Shown: positions 1 to 8,406 of the stretch, in pieces
How positions within the stretch are numbered: the first letter of the stretch is position 1
Layout of the letters: every line of letters starts with the position of its first letter
DNA from: Chitinophagales bacterium
Lineage (GTDB): Bacteria; Bacteroidota; Bacteroidia; Chitinophagales; UBA2359
DNA length: 9,674 nt
Direction: 5' to 3'
Assembly (NCBI GenBank): GCA_020631035.1
Contig: JAHDIA010000027.1
Coordinates: forward strand, 1-9,674
Notes under the pieces: model-generated
The model's input: only the letters and a program-made list of their open reading frames with translations
Told to the model about the DNA's origin: nothing
Databases searched by the model: none
Position numbers and translations under genes: made by a program

Positions 1-111
1 AGGTGTAAAGTACAATTCCTAACATGCTCTAATTATTTTTAGAAAAAGGCAAGGGGTATCAAAACATTTACTTCTAAAAAAAATAAAATTTTAGATTTAC
101 AAATAAAAAAC

Positions 112-143
112 TTGACAGTAATGGTCAAAGTAGTTTACTTTTG
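112..143 (+). promoter_or_regulatory. Bacteroidota-type promoter (-33 TTG / -7 TAnnTTTG)
   Basis: TTGACA at 112-117 supplies the -33 TTG and TACTTTTG at 136-143 is a perfect TAnnTTTG -7 box. The 21 bp between TTG and the -7 box are inside the 19-21 bp known for the Bacteroidota primary sigma factor. Transcription would start near 148-152, about 290 nt before the first start codon at 438, which implies a long leader. The 111 bases before this promoter are AT-rich, and I see no gene or other clear element in them. Confidence 0.65.
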
Positions 144-311
144 TAGCAGGTAATCATTAAGGTGACTTCTATATCTCTTCATAGATTTAAGTCCTGGCGG
201 TCATTCCGCAAATTTTACACCCTTTATATTTTGTCTAATTAAAATCTAACGGATACAACATTTAGGCATTAACAGTTCACACATTTTATAGAAATATTTT
301 TTTTAGTTTGT

Positions 312-340
312 TGTATTGTCTCTAAAAGAGACCCAATACA
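312..340 (+). other. Leader hairpin 1
   Basis: TGTATT (312-317) pairs with AATACA (335-340), and GTCTC (318-322) pairs with GAGAC (328-332). The loop is TAAAA and a two-base bulge (CC, 333-334) lies on the 3' side, giving about 11 bp of stem. No continuous T-run follows directly (the downstream bases are ttttgtatac), so it is a poor intrinsic terminator. It is better read as a structured element in the leader of the gene at 438. No known riboswitch was recognised. Confidence 0.5.
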
Positions 341-368
341 CATTTTGTATACATAACTCAATATCTCA

Positions 369-390
369 GTTTTATTTTTTCAAATAAAAC
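369..390 (+). other. Leader hairpin 2 (perfect AT-rich stem)
   Basis: GTTTTATTT (369-377) and AAATAAAAC (382-390) are exact reverse complements around a 4-nt loop. The hairpin ends 47 nt before the start codon. It is almost pure A/T, so its stability is modest, but a perfect 9-bp stem directly after another hairpin suggests a structured 5' leader. Its function is unknown. Confidence 0.4.
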
Positions 391-437
391 AATAGGATAA
401 TTATGTATTTATTTCATCCAATCACACATTCGTTACT

Positions 438-3400
438 ATGCTCTTTTTAAATACAAAAAATAAATTTACAAACATAAAACCCTGTTTGTCACTATTTCTT
501 CTTGTAGCATTTAATTTTTGTTTATTAAATGCTCAAGTAGATTGTACAGAACATACTGGAAACATCTTTTTTGACCAGTGTGACAACCAAACTTATTTCT
601 TTATAGAAACAAGTACAGGTGATATACTTGATCCTTATTATGCCGATAGTGTTGATTTCACGCACTATGAAGGTCAAAATGTTGCATTCAATTATGTCTC
701 TGCTGATTTTACGACTCCTTGTACAGGAGCTACAGCCGTTATTATTACTTGTATAGAAGAAGCCATTGTGGTACCAACAGACCCTTGTGAAGACCTTCCC
801 TTTGGCACTACTACTTATGATTGTCCCTTGGTATTGACCATGTGTCCCGAACAGACCCTCAGCATTTCGGTATTTATGGCTGGAGCTGCAGCACCTGTAC
901 CTGATGGTGTTGACTATGGAACCTACTATATTTCTCCTGGTTTTGATGAATGTTATGTGGCTAATTGTTCTTATGGAAACGTCTCTCCCGAAACCACTAC
1001 TTTGTATACTATACAGTGGGACAATCCAACCTATAACTCTTTTGGTACAGGTTATATTCAAGTAGTTGTTGAAGATTGTGGATTAAGTACAGATGCTGGT
1101 ATTAGCTATTTATCAAGCCCTTCAAATAATAATCCATTGAATGAAGGTTGGTCTGATATGGTCGTCAATCTCAGAAACTATGACAATGCCTCATTGTTCA
1201 ATACAGAAGTACACTGGAGTGTTAATGGGGTCTTGCAGCCTATTTATTTCTATGATGAAACACTCCAACCAGATTCTATATTATATCAATCATCTACCCT
1301 AATAACACTTGGTGAGTACTTTTTTGATGCAGCTACTACATACGAGCTAAAGTTTTGGACCAATGCTCCCAATGGTTTGCTTGATACTGACAATAGCAAT
1401 GATACATTAACTGTATTATTTGATGCATTTGTCAATACCCCAGACGTACGTGCTAGCTCTTTTGCAAGTCCTACAAATCCCATTGAGTCAGGAACAGATT
1501 CTATCAAATTAAATGTGGTAAATATAGGCAATACCATTGTCCAAAGTTTGACTGTTGACTGGACTTTTAATGGTACAGCACAACCCACTATTCAATTTGA
1601 ACAGCTCAATTTAGCAGTTGGAGAAAGTACAGAACTATTTTTAGATACTCATAATTTTGATTCAAATGCTGACTACACCATAACTGCTATTGTTAGCAAT
1701 CCAAATGGTCAAACTGATCCAAGTCCCATCAATAATAGTATAGGGTTTGAATATGTACCAGACTACTATCCTTATTATGTAGCCGACGAAGTCTATTATT
1801 TATGCTTAGGAGATACTGTAAGAGTGGGTTTTCCAACTGGTACAAGCTGTAGTGGGAATAGCCCACCACTCTTTTACAGCATAAGCAACTGGTCACCTGA
1901 TACCAACATCAGTGATGCTCCTTACTCTGGTACCGCTGTAGCAGATGTATACCCAACAAATTCGACATTTTATACTTTCAATTTGAGTTTCAATAATCCT
2001 TGTAGTACCAATCCTGGTCCTAATCCTGGTCCTCAAGGTCCAACACTCACCGAAACTAAACATTGTTATTTTGTAGTAGACGATTGTAATAGCTTTAGTG
2101 GTTCTGATGCAGCTCCAATCAACTATACACTCACCAATGCATGGGAATATGGTCCAAACAAGATATTGGTTGACTTGGCAAATTTGGGTGATGAAAACAT
2201 TTATACACTTGATTTGGCTTGGTCTATCAATGGCGAAATACAGTCAGAAAAATTCCTCGATTTATATTCAAGTACTACTTATGGCTCTGCCAGTCCAGTA
2301 TCTGTATTTGCACCAAAGCAAATAGCATTGGAATCTTTTAATGTAGAAGTTGCGACTGATTATGACATCAAAATATGGACAGCTAATCCAAATGGCTTTA
2401 CTGATTTGGATACTAGTAACGATACCTTGCATTTGTTCTTCCCTGCCATTGAACAAGAAAATGCAATGAATGGAAATTATACCATTGGGATCAATGGCGA
2501 TTACACCAGTTTGAATGAAGCGGCAAATGCTTTATCAGACAGAGGCATTAATGGAGCAGTGACTTTTAATATTGAGTCAGGTATTTATGATGAATTTGTT
2601 TCTATAAAAAATATCCCTGGTAGTAGCTGTGATAGACCCATTACATTCCAATCTGCTACAGGCAATCCCAATGATGTAGTTCTTTATAAAATATCTGATA
2701 GTCCTTATTACCATTACCCTTTAAAGATAGAAGGTGTAGCTGGTATACACTTAAGAAATTTACAATTCCAATCCAAAGATAAAGCCATATTTGCAGATGG
2801 AGCTGATTGTATCTTGATTGACAATGTACATTTTATTTTAGAAGGAGAAAGCGATCATCAAGAAGAAGCTCTTTATTTGCACTATTGTGATCATTTACAA
2901 TTTACCAACAATTTCATCAACAATCAATCTACAGGGATTTCATTGCTAGGTTCTATTGATATATTAATTGACAACAATAATTTTGTTGGGCAAGAATACA
3001 ATGCAGTAGTAGGCAAATCCAGTCAATTAAGAATCACCAATAATACCATACAATCAAGATATGGTATGTATTTCTCAAGTTGTCAAGCTGAAGTGTCTTA
3101 TAATTTCATCAATAGTGAAATAGGTTTACGTGCTAAAAATGATATAGAAAATGATGGAAGCTGGGGATACTTCTTGAACTATATTGTCAATCAATTAAAT
3201 ATTGACAAAGCTCGCCTAAACATTCATGACAATACGATTAGCGGTGAAAGAATACTGATCAAACTAGAAGACATTTGGGGTTCAGTTTACAACAATAACT
3301 TAGCAGCCTATGATTCTATTGAATCCAATACACATTGCTTCGATTATCGCTTTTATACCACTAATCAAGAAATGAGTATTCGCAACAATAATATTTATTC

Positions 3401-4274
3401 TCCAAATACTTTGCCTCTTTACTTGGGTATAGATGCTAACTCTGGATTGTCCAATGGTTTTGACATTGACTACAACAATTATTACACCAATGGTCCAACT
3501 GTTGCTACCTACAATGGTGTAGCGTATGCCAGTGTTGAGGATTGGAAAAATGCACTCAATATAGATGCCAAGTCTGTTTCTCTTGATCCTCAATATACCG
3601 ACTCGACTGATTTGCACATCAACAATGCTGCTTTATTTGAGATTGGTGATCCTAGTCAAGAAGGAACTTTGGATATTGATGGAGAGCTAAGAGACGCAAC
3701 GCCTAGTATTGGAGCGGACCATAACAACGGACAAATTCTAAATCCTCCTAGTAATCCAATTTTTGATCCCAACAATCCTATAGTACTTGATCCCAATGGT
3801 GGCAATGAGGAGCCTCCTGTTATCAACCCCAATCCTGACTTTGGATGGGGATTGGGAGGAAGCATTGACCCCAATGATGATGATGATGATGGGGATTCTA
3901 AGCATGATGAACTTGGTTTGGGGGGGCGTCCTGCACCTGATGCCAACAATCCAGATGAAACAGATGAAGCCGAAACACCTAAAGGCATTGATGGAGTCAC
4001 GTTTAAGTGGGAGGAAGAAATCAAGTTAGATTTACAAGTCTATCCCAATCCTTCCAATGGTTTGGTTTATTTGACTTTACCACACACAACAGCAACACAA
4101 AGTATTAATGTTTATGATTTACAAGGTCGATTGTTGTTGACGAACTTGATTGATGTAGAAGATGCCAACCGCCAGTTGATTTTAGATTTGACAGCCTATG
4201 GCAATGGCAGCTACATTGTTGAGTGTGTGAGTGATCATAGCAAAACGACTCAACGCTTGGTCATTCAGCAATAA
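438..4274 (+). CDS. Large T9SS-secreted surface protein with CARDB-like and beta-helix domains (paralogue A)
   Basis: A 1278-aa secreted protein, probably at the cell surface. It starts with a signal peptide (hydrophobic core about residues 16-31, likely cleaved at LNA|QVDC). Residues 33-117 form a Cys-containing module absent from the neighbouring paralogue. Residues about 118-215 are Ig/PKD-like and end in a TTTLYT...VEDC pattern. CARDB-like beta-sandwiches lie at about 218-331, 336-441 and 557-668, marked by WSVNG or WSING and by NPNG...SNDTL. A second Ig/PKD-like module (454-550) contains a Pro/Gly-rich loop. A right-handed beta-helix (about 678-1100) opens with YTIGINGDY and ends with a DPQYTD...GADH segment like choice-of-anchor modules. 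Next come an acidic linker with an Asp-rich run and a type A CTD (1197-1278, VYPNP at 1201-1205). Known T9SS biology predicts export across the outer membrane with CTD removal. I infer an adhesin or matrix role; no catalytic residues were identified. The ATG at 438 is chosen because it gives the intact signal peptide. Confidence 0.9.
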   Translation: MLFLNTKNKFTNIKPCLSLFLLVAFNFCLLNAQVDCTEHTGNIFFDQCDNQTYFFIETSTGDILDPYYADSVDFTHYEGQNVAFNYVSADFTTPCTGATAVIITCIEEAIVVPTDPCEDLPFGTTTYDCPLVLTMCPEQTLSISVFMAGAAAPVPDGVDYGTYYISPGFDECYVANCSYGNVSPETTTLYTIQWDNPTYNSFGTGYIQVVVEDCGLSTDAGISYLSSPSNNNPLNEGWSDMVVNLRNYDNASLFNTEVHWSVNGVLQPIYFYDETLQPDSILYQSSTLITLGEYFFDAATTYELKFWTNAPNGLLDTDNSNDTLTVLFDAFVNTPDVRASSFASPTNPIESGTDSIKLNVVNIGNTIVQSLTVDWTFNGTAQPTIQFEQLNLAVGESTELFLDTHNFDSNADYTITAIVSNPNGQTDPSPINNSIGFEYVPDYYPYYVADEVYYLCLGDTVRVGFPTGTSCSGNSPPLFYSISNWSPDTNISDAPYSGTAVADVYPTNSTFYTFNLSFNNPCSTNPGPNPGPQGPTLTETKHCYFVVDDCNSFSGSDAAPINYTLTNAWEYGPNKILVDLANLGDENIYTLDLAWSINGEIQSEKFLDLYSSTTYGSASPVSVFAPKQIALESFNVEVATDYDIKIWTANPNGFTDLDTSNDTLHLFFPAIEQENAMNGNYTIGINGDYTSLNEAANALSDRGINGAVTFNIESGIYDEFVSIKNIPGSSCDRPITFQSATGNPNDVVLYKISDSPYYHYPLKIEGVAGIHLRNLQFQSKDKAIFADGADCILIDNVHFILEGESDHQEEALYLHYCDHLQFTNNFINNQSTGISLLGSIDILIDNNNFVGQEYNAVVGKSSQLRITNNTIQSRYGMYFSSCQAEVSYNFINSEIGLRAKNDIENDGSWGYFLNYIVNQLNIDKARLNIHDNTISGERILIKLEDIWGSVYNNNLAAYDSIESNTHCFDYRFYTTNQEMSIRNNNIYSPNTLPLYLGIDANSGLSNGFDIDYNNYYTNGPTVATYNGVAYASVEDWKNALNIDAKSVSLDPQYTDSTDLHINNAALFEIGDPSQEGTLDIDGELRDATPSIGADHNNGQILNPPSNPIFDPNNPIVLDPNGGNEEPPVINPNPDFGWGLGGSIDPNDDDDDGDSKHDELGLGGRPAPDANNPDETDEAETPKGIDGVTFKWEEEIKLDLQVYPNPSNGLVYLTLPHTTATQSINVYDLQGRLLLTNLIDVEDANRQLILDLTAYGNGSYIVECVSDHSKTTQRLVIQQ
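2010..2033 (+). repeat. 12-bp perfect tandem duplication encoding NPGP-NPGP
   Basis: AATCCTGGTCCT occurs twice back to back (2010-2021 and 2022-2033) inside the first surface-protein gene, giving NPGPNPGP followed by QGP. The paralogue has a different repeat at the equivalent place: two copies of the 9-bp GGTCCTGGT at 5644-5661, encoding GPGGPG. Both loops therefore seem to have expanded by small tandem duplication in a Pro/Gly-rich surface loop. Confidence 0.7.
3876..3926 (+). repeat. Simple-sequence tracts (GAT)5 and G7 just before the sorting domain
   Basis: Five GAT codons (3876-3890) encode DDDDD, and an uninterrupted run of seven G (3920-3926) encodes part of GLGGRP, about 40 residues before the T9SS CTD. 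The second gene has neither tract: its Gly codons read GGTGGT and the Asp run is shortened to NDD. The G7 run stands out in an AT-rich gene. Confidence 0.7.
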
Positions 4275-4304
4275 AGTAGAAGAACCGACGAAGGACTGAA
4301 TACT

Positions 4305-4367
4305 ATAAGCTACGCCCGATAGTAGTGGATAGCTCCCAAAGGGACTAGAAACGGATAGCGGGGAGCC
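4305..4367 (+). ncRNA. Flavo-1-like structured RNA element (candidate)
   Basis: The segment carries GCCCGATAG, AGTGGATAG, GGGACTAGAAACGG and ATAGCGGGG in order. This matches my memory of a dispersed Bacteroidota intergenic element known as the Flavo-1 RNA motif; it was not checked against the covariance model. CCCG (4315-4318) can pair with CGGG (4359-4362), enclosing a TCCC-AAA-GGGA hairpin (4334-4344). An exclusive alternative pairs GCTCCC (4332-4337) with GGGAGC (4361-4366). It lies between the two surface-protein genes, 30 nt after the first stop. Flavo-1 elements have no established function, and the strand is inferred. Confidence 0.5.
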
Positions 4368-4458
4368 ACCTTGCAAACGAGGCCTACAACATTCCGTTCT
4401 AAATACAAATAGAGAAATTATTAAATTTAAAAATCACCCAAAATATCAAATTTCAATT

Positions 4459-7400
4459 ATGTTTATTAAATACAAATCGATTACATTTGTGCCAATAAAG
4501 TTCTTGACAATTGTACTAAGTTTATTGGCAATTCATTTTAATTTTTTGAATGCACAGGATGAGCCTTGTCAGGATATTCCTATTGGTTCTAGCTCCGAGT
4601 GTCCTGTTGTCATCAGCATTTGTCCTGGAGAGTATGCTTTTATGCATGCCAATACTGTTGGTGGCATTCTTGCACCTCCTTTGCCAACAGGTTATTCTCC
4701 TTGTGAGAATGGTCCCTATCAGTATTTCTTAGAAGAAAACAATGATACTATTGAATCCAATCCATTGGGATTTTTTGCAATTACTCCTGCCACTAGCAAT
4801 CTTTATACTTTACATTGGAATACACCAGAAGGTAGCGGCACAGGATATTTTCAAGTTATTGCTGAAGATTGTGGTTTGAGTACTGATGTAGGTCTTCTTT
4901 CATTGCAAACTCCAAATCCGACTTATTCTTTGCATGAAGGTCTTGAGGACATACGTGTACAAATAAAAAATCACCAAAATGCCACACTCTTCAATACAGA
5001 TATTCATTGGAGTGTCAATGGAACAGAACAAGCTGTATTTACTTACGATGGAGCCATTCCTCATGATTCTTTGGACTACCAAGCAATCAAAATTGTAACC
5101 ATTGGTGAGTATTTCTTTGAGCCTGACACCCCTTATGAACTAAAATTTTGGACCAGTTCGCCCAATGGATTAATTGATACCAATCCCAGCAATGACTCTT
5201 TAACTGTCAATTTTAATGCTTTTACTGAGAAAATAAACATCAATCTTCAAAAATTGGTCAGTCCTACACATCCAATTACAAGTGGTGAAGATTCTATTGC
5301 TATCCAATTCATCAATTTTGGCAATACTATTGTTGACGAACTTGAGGTAGCTTGGTCTATCAATGGTGTAACTCAAACTCCTGTCTTAATAGAAAATTTG
5401 AATTTAGCTGTTTCGAGTAGTACTACTTTGTCTCTTGGAACGATTGATTTGGATACGCAACAGAATTACAATATTGAGTTTAGTTTGGCTTCTGCCAATG
5501 GAATAAGCAATGGTCTAAACAGCAATACCCTACAATTTGATTACTATGCTGCTGATTCACTAGAATATCAAGCTGATTTAGTACATTATATTTGTTTGGG
5601 AGATAGTGCCAATATACAATACATACATAGTCTACAACTTAGTGGTCCTGGTGGTCCTGGTGGCCCTCAAGGTCCTCTCCAATTACACAATCCTGTTTGG
5701 ACACCTACAAATTATTTACACATTCCCAATCCTGATTATTCTATAGCATACGCCTACCCTAACACCTCAACTATGTATACACTTACTGGTGTTGTTTTTC
5801 AGTATGAACCTTGTTATACAGGTCCAGGTGGCATTCCTATTCCCATATCTCAAACACATTATGTTGTGGTAGATGATTATGAAAATTTTGAACATTCAGA
5901 CATAGGTGTGAGTGATTTCTATACGGCACAAGGCTGGGAATATGGTCCAACAAGTCTGAGTGTTGATGTAAAAAACTTTGGTTGGGACAATGTATATGAT
6001 TTAGAGTTGGCTTGGTCAGTCAATGGAGAAATACAGTCAAAGGAAAATTATTCATTCAAATACGACTATCAAAATGCTGCTCCTATTTTGAAGAATAAAA
6101 CAAGACGATTGAGCTTGGGAGATTTTGACATTGATGTATCGACCGATTATGAAATAAAAATTTGGACAAAAAAACCCAATAATAGAAATGATATTGATAG
6201 CAGCAATGATACCTTAACGCTATTTTTTCCAGCCATCCCATTGGATGAGCCTATGAGTGGACATTACACTATTGGAAGCAATGGTGATTATTCAAGCATT
6301 ACTGCTGCCGCCAATGCCTTATCAGAAAGAGGGGTCACAGATGGAGTCACTTTTGATATTGAAACAGGAGTTTATGAAGAGTTGGTCGTTTTAGAAAACA
6401 TTCCTGATAGTAGTTGTGATCTTCCCATTGTATTTCAATCGGCTACAGGCAATGCTGCGGACGTTGTCATTACTCCTAACTTAGGTCCAGTATACTATGC
6501 GCCTTTGGTGGTAGAAAATGTAGATGGGTTACAATTTAAAAACCTGACCATAGAATCTGATAAACAGGGAATGGCTGTAAATGTCTCTAATTGTATTGAG
6601 ATAGAAGGAGTCATATTCAATATGAATTCCGAATCCTCCTATTATGATGCTTGCTCCTTTAATCAAACACATCAAGTTGTATTTTCCTCTAATGCCATCA
6701 ATGATGGAAGCACTGGATTAAACATCTACAACTGTACGAGTGTATTGATAGAAGACAACGAATTTTTCAATCAAAAAAACAATGCTATAAAAGTACACGA
6801 TTCAGAACTCAACATATACAACAACAGCATTGACGAAGCAGGTTGTGGGATTGTATTGGATGGATGTCAGGCAAATATTGCTTACAATAGTATTTATACA
6901 AAGTTCCATTCTAGTACTATTGGCATTCATGCTGAAAACGGCGAGGTTTACACAAACAATTGGGAGAATAACACTACTTTGCTGCATCATTTGGGCATTG
7001 AAAAACCCATAATCACTATTCATGACAATGTATTGGTTGGAGGCCATCACTTGCTTGATTTAAAACAGGTTTGGGGAAGTGTCTACAACAACAATTTGTC
7101 GAAAGTAGTAGGAAGCTATGGCGGAATTAATCCTGAACCCAATTGTTTACTTTTTGTATACACCTTACAAGACAAGCCATTGGAGATGAGCATTCGCAAC
7201 AACAATTTCTACAATGATTATTTTACAGCTGTACAAATTCAATTAAACTCTTTGGACAATAATGATAATTGGTCAAACTTAGATTTAGATTACAACAATT
7301 ATTATGTTCAACATACGAACCATCATTTAATTGTTTTCAATACAACGTCTTATGATTCTTTAGAAGATTGGCAAAATGCCCTTGGCAAAGATTCACATTC

Positions 7401-8100
7401 TGTTTCCTTGGACCCTGAGTATACCGATGTTCTAACAGACCTCCACATCAACAATACAGCTTTGTTTGAGATTGGCGATCCTAGCCAAGAAGGTACGCTT
7501 GACATTGATGGAGATCTGAGAGATGCTACGCCAAGTATTGGAGCGGACCATAAGAGTGGACAGGTGCTGAATGCTCCTAGTAATCCCATTTTCGATCCCA
7601 ATGATCCTATCGTACTTGATCCCAATAATGGCAATGAGGAACCTGTCATTCAAGCCAATCCTGACTTTGGATGGGGACTGGGCGGCACCATTGATCCAGG
7701 CAATGACGATGGCAAAGGAAGCTCTAAATATGAGGTACTTAATTTAGGTGGTCGTCCCGCACCCGACGCAAATGATTCTGACGAAACAGGTGAAGCTGAA
7801 GAAACGCCCAAAGGAATTGATGGGGTTACTTTCAAATGGGAGGAAACATTTGAATTACAAGTGTATCCCAACCCTTCTTCCAATGGGCTAGTTTATTTGA
7901 CCGTGCCTGTTGCAACAACGGAACAACGCATCAATGTATACGATTTACAAGCTAGACTCTTGTATACCAAAGTTATTGATCCCAATGAGGTCAATCGTCG
8001 CATTTCTTTGGATATGAGCGATCAAGTCAATGGAACTTACATAATCGAATGCATAAGTCAAACCCATAAAACAAGTCAACGATTGGTCATCCAACATTAA
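4459..8100 (+). CDS. Large T9SS-secreted surface protein with CARDB-like and beta-helix domains (paralogue B)
   Basis: A 1213-aa paralogue of the preceding gene with nearly the same architecture. The signal peptide is likely cleaved at LNA|QDEP. A Cys-containing Ig/PKD-like module follows at once, without the roughly 85-residue N-terminal module of paralogue A. CARDB-like units lie at about 143-256, 260-361 and 481-591, and a second Ig/PKD-like module at 377-472 has a GPGG-rich loop at 396-407. A right-handed beta-helix with Asn-rich turns (YNNN, RNNN, DYNNYY) spans about 599-1033. After it come an acidic linker and a type A T9SS CTD (about 1131-1213, VYPNP at 1135-1139). No independent promoter is obvious in the 184-bp gap and no terminator precedes the gene, so co-transcription with paralogue A is plausible. 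The beta-helix is a common carbohydrate-binding or lyase scaffold, but I saw no catalytic motif. An adhesive or matrix role is inferred. Confidence 0.9.
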   Translation: MFIKYKSITFVPIKFLTIVLSLLAIHFNFLNAQDEPCQDIPIGSSSECPVVISICPGEYAFMHANTVGGILAPPLPTGYSPCENGPYQYFLEENNDTIESNPLGFFAITPATSNLYTLHWNTPEGSGTGYFQVIAEDCGLSTDVGLLSLQTPNPTYSLHEGLEDIRVQIKNHQNATLFNTDIHWSVNGTEQAVFTYDGAIPHDSLDYQAIKIVTIGEYFFEPDTPYELKFWTSSPNGLIDTNPSNDSLTVNFNAFTEKININLQKLVSPTHPITSGEDSIAIQFINFGNTIVDELEVAWSINGVTQTPVLIENLNLAVSSSTTLSLGTIDLDTQQNYNIEFSLASANGISNGLNSNTLQFDYYAADSLEYQADLVHYICLGDSANIQYIHSLQLSGPGGPGGPQGPLQLHNPVWTPTNYLHIPNPDYSIAYAYPNTSTMYTLTGVVFQYEPCYTGPGGIPIPISQTHYVVVDDYENFEHSDIGVSDFYTAQGWEYGPTSLSVDVKNFGWDNVYDLELAWSVNGEIQSKENYSFKYDYQNAAPILKNKTRRLSLGDFDIDVSTDYEIKIWTKKPNNRNDIDSSNDTLTLFFPAIPLDEPMSGHYTIGSNGDYSSITAAANALSERGVTDGVTFDIETGVYEELVVLENIPDSSCDLPIVFQSATGNAADVVITPNLGPVYYAPLVVENVDGLQFKNLTIESDKQGMAVNVSNCIEIEGVIFNMNSESSYYDACSFNQTHQVVFSSNAINDGSTGLNIYNCTSVLIEDNEFFNQKNNAIKVHDSELNIYNNSIDEAGCGIVLDGCQANIAYNSIYTKFHSSTIGIHAENGEVYTNNWENNTTLLHHLGIEKPIITIHDNVLVGGHHLLDLKQVWGSVYNNNLSKVVGSYGGINPEPNCLLFVYTLQDKPLEMSIRNNNFYNDYFTAVQIQLNSLDNNDNWSNLDLDYNNYYVQHTNHHLIVFNTTSYDSLEDWQNALGKDSHSVSLDPEYTDVLTDLHINNTALFEIGDPSQEGTLDIDGDLRDATPSIGADHKSGQVLNAPSNPIFDPNDPIVLDPNNGNEEPVIQANPDFGWGLGGTIDPGNDDGKGSSKYEVLNLGGRPAPDANDSDETGEAEETPKGIDGVTFKWEETFELQVYPNPSSNGLVYLTVPVATTEQRINVYDLQARLLYTKVIDPNEVNRRISLDMSDQVNGTYIIECISQTHKTSQRLVIQH

Positions 8101-8139
8101 GGAACCCATTCGTTTTTTATTCATTATATATCTAGGTAG

Positions 8140-8172
8140 GGTGCAGTACTGGGGAGTACTGCACCTTTTTTT
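8140..8172 (+). terminator. Intrinsic terminator after the surface-protein pair
   Basis: GGTGCAGTACT (8140-8150) and AGTACTGCACC (8155-8165) form a perfect 11-bp stem with a GGGG loop, followed by seven T (8166-8172). It begins 40 nt after the second surface-protein stop and should separate that unit from the regulatory region and phasin genes downstream. Confidence 0.95.
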
Positions 8173-8177
8173 ATACC

Positions 8178-8317
8178 TGACAATCTGCCAAAACTACCCA
8201 ATGTGCCAATTTGGCAATCACTCATTTCAGACCTGACTGACACAAAGATTTGTCAATCTGTCATCCATCATTTTTTTATGCGACAATTTGTCCAAACGGC
8301 TTTTTGGCAAGTTGTCA
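8178..8317. promoter_or_regulatory. Array of five TGNCA-N3-TGNCA operator/enhancer-like sites
   Basis: Five 13-bp quasi-palindromes lie at 8178-8190, 8204-8216, 8251-8263, 8281-8293 and 8305-8317. All five fit the inner core GNCA-N3-TGNC exactly. The central triplet is ATC, ATT, ATC, ATT and AGT; the fourth site has C at both outermost bases. With six fixed bases, about 0.03 matches would be expected by chance in 140 bp. Extra half-sites lie at 8238-8242 and 8326-8330, and a weaker copy at 8383-8395. The array starts right after a terminator and ends about 90 bp before a sigma-54-like promoter, where upstream activator sites normally lie. GNCA-N3-TGNC has the geometry of the known NorR core (GTCA-N3-TGAC), but the bound protein cannot be named. 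Confidence 0.65.
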
Positions 8318-8406
8318 GGCGTTTCTGCCATTTTTTCCGATTTACACATAAAAATCTAATAATCAATGAGTTAGACCCAAACAGTCATTTTGATACTTGG
8401 CACTGC

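Noticed and set aside
403..450. 15-codon frame overlapping the first start codon, as an annotated gene
   Set aside because: Too short and unsupported to annotate as a gene; kept only as a point within the leader finding.
525..1061. Antisense 178-aa frame, and the other minus-strand frames under the two large genes
   Set aside because: These are shadows of strongly supported sense genes with domain architecture, and their translations show no domain or plausible start context.
4482..4489. Perfect TAnnTTTG box (TACATTTG)
   Set aside because: It lies inside the signal-peptide codons of the second surface-protein gene and no TTG is present 19-21 bp upstream.
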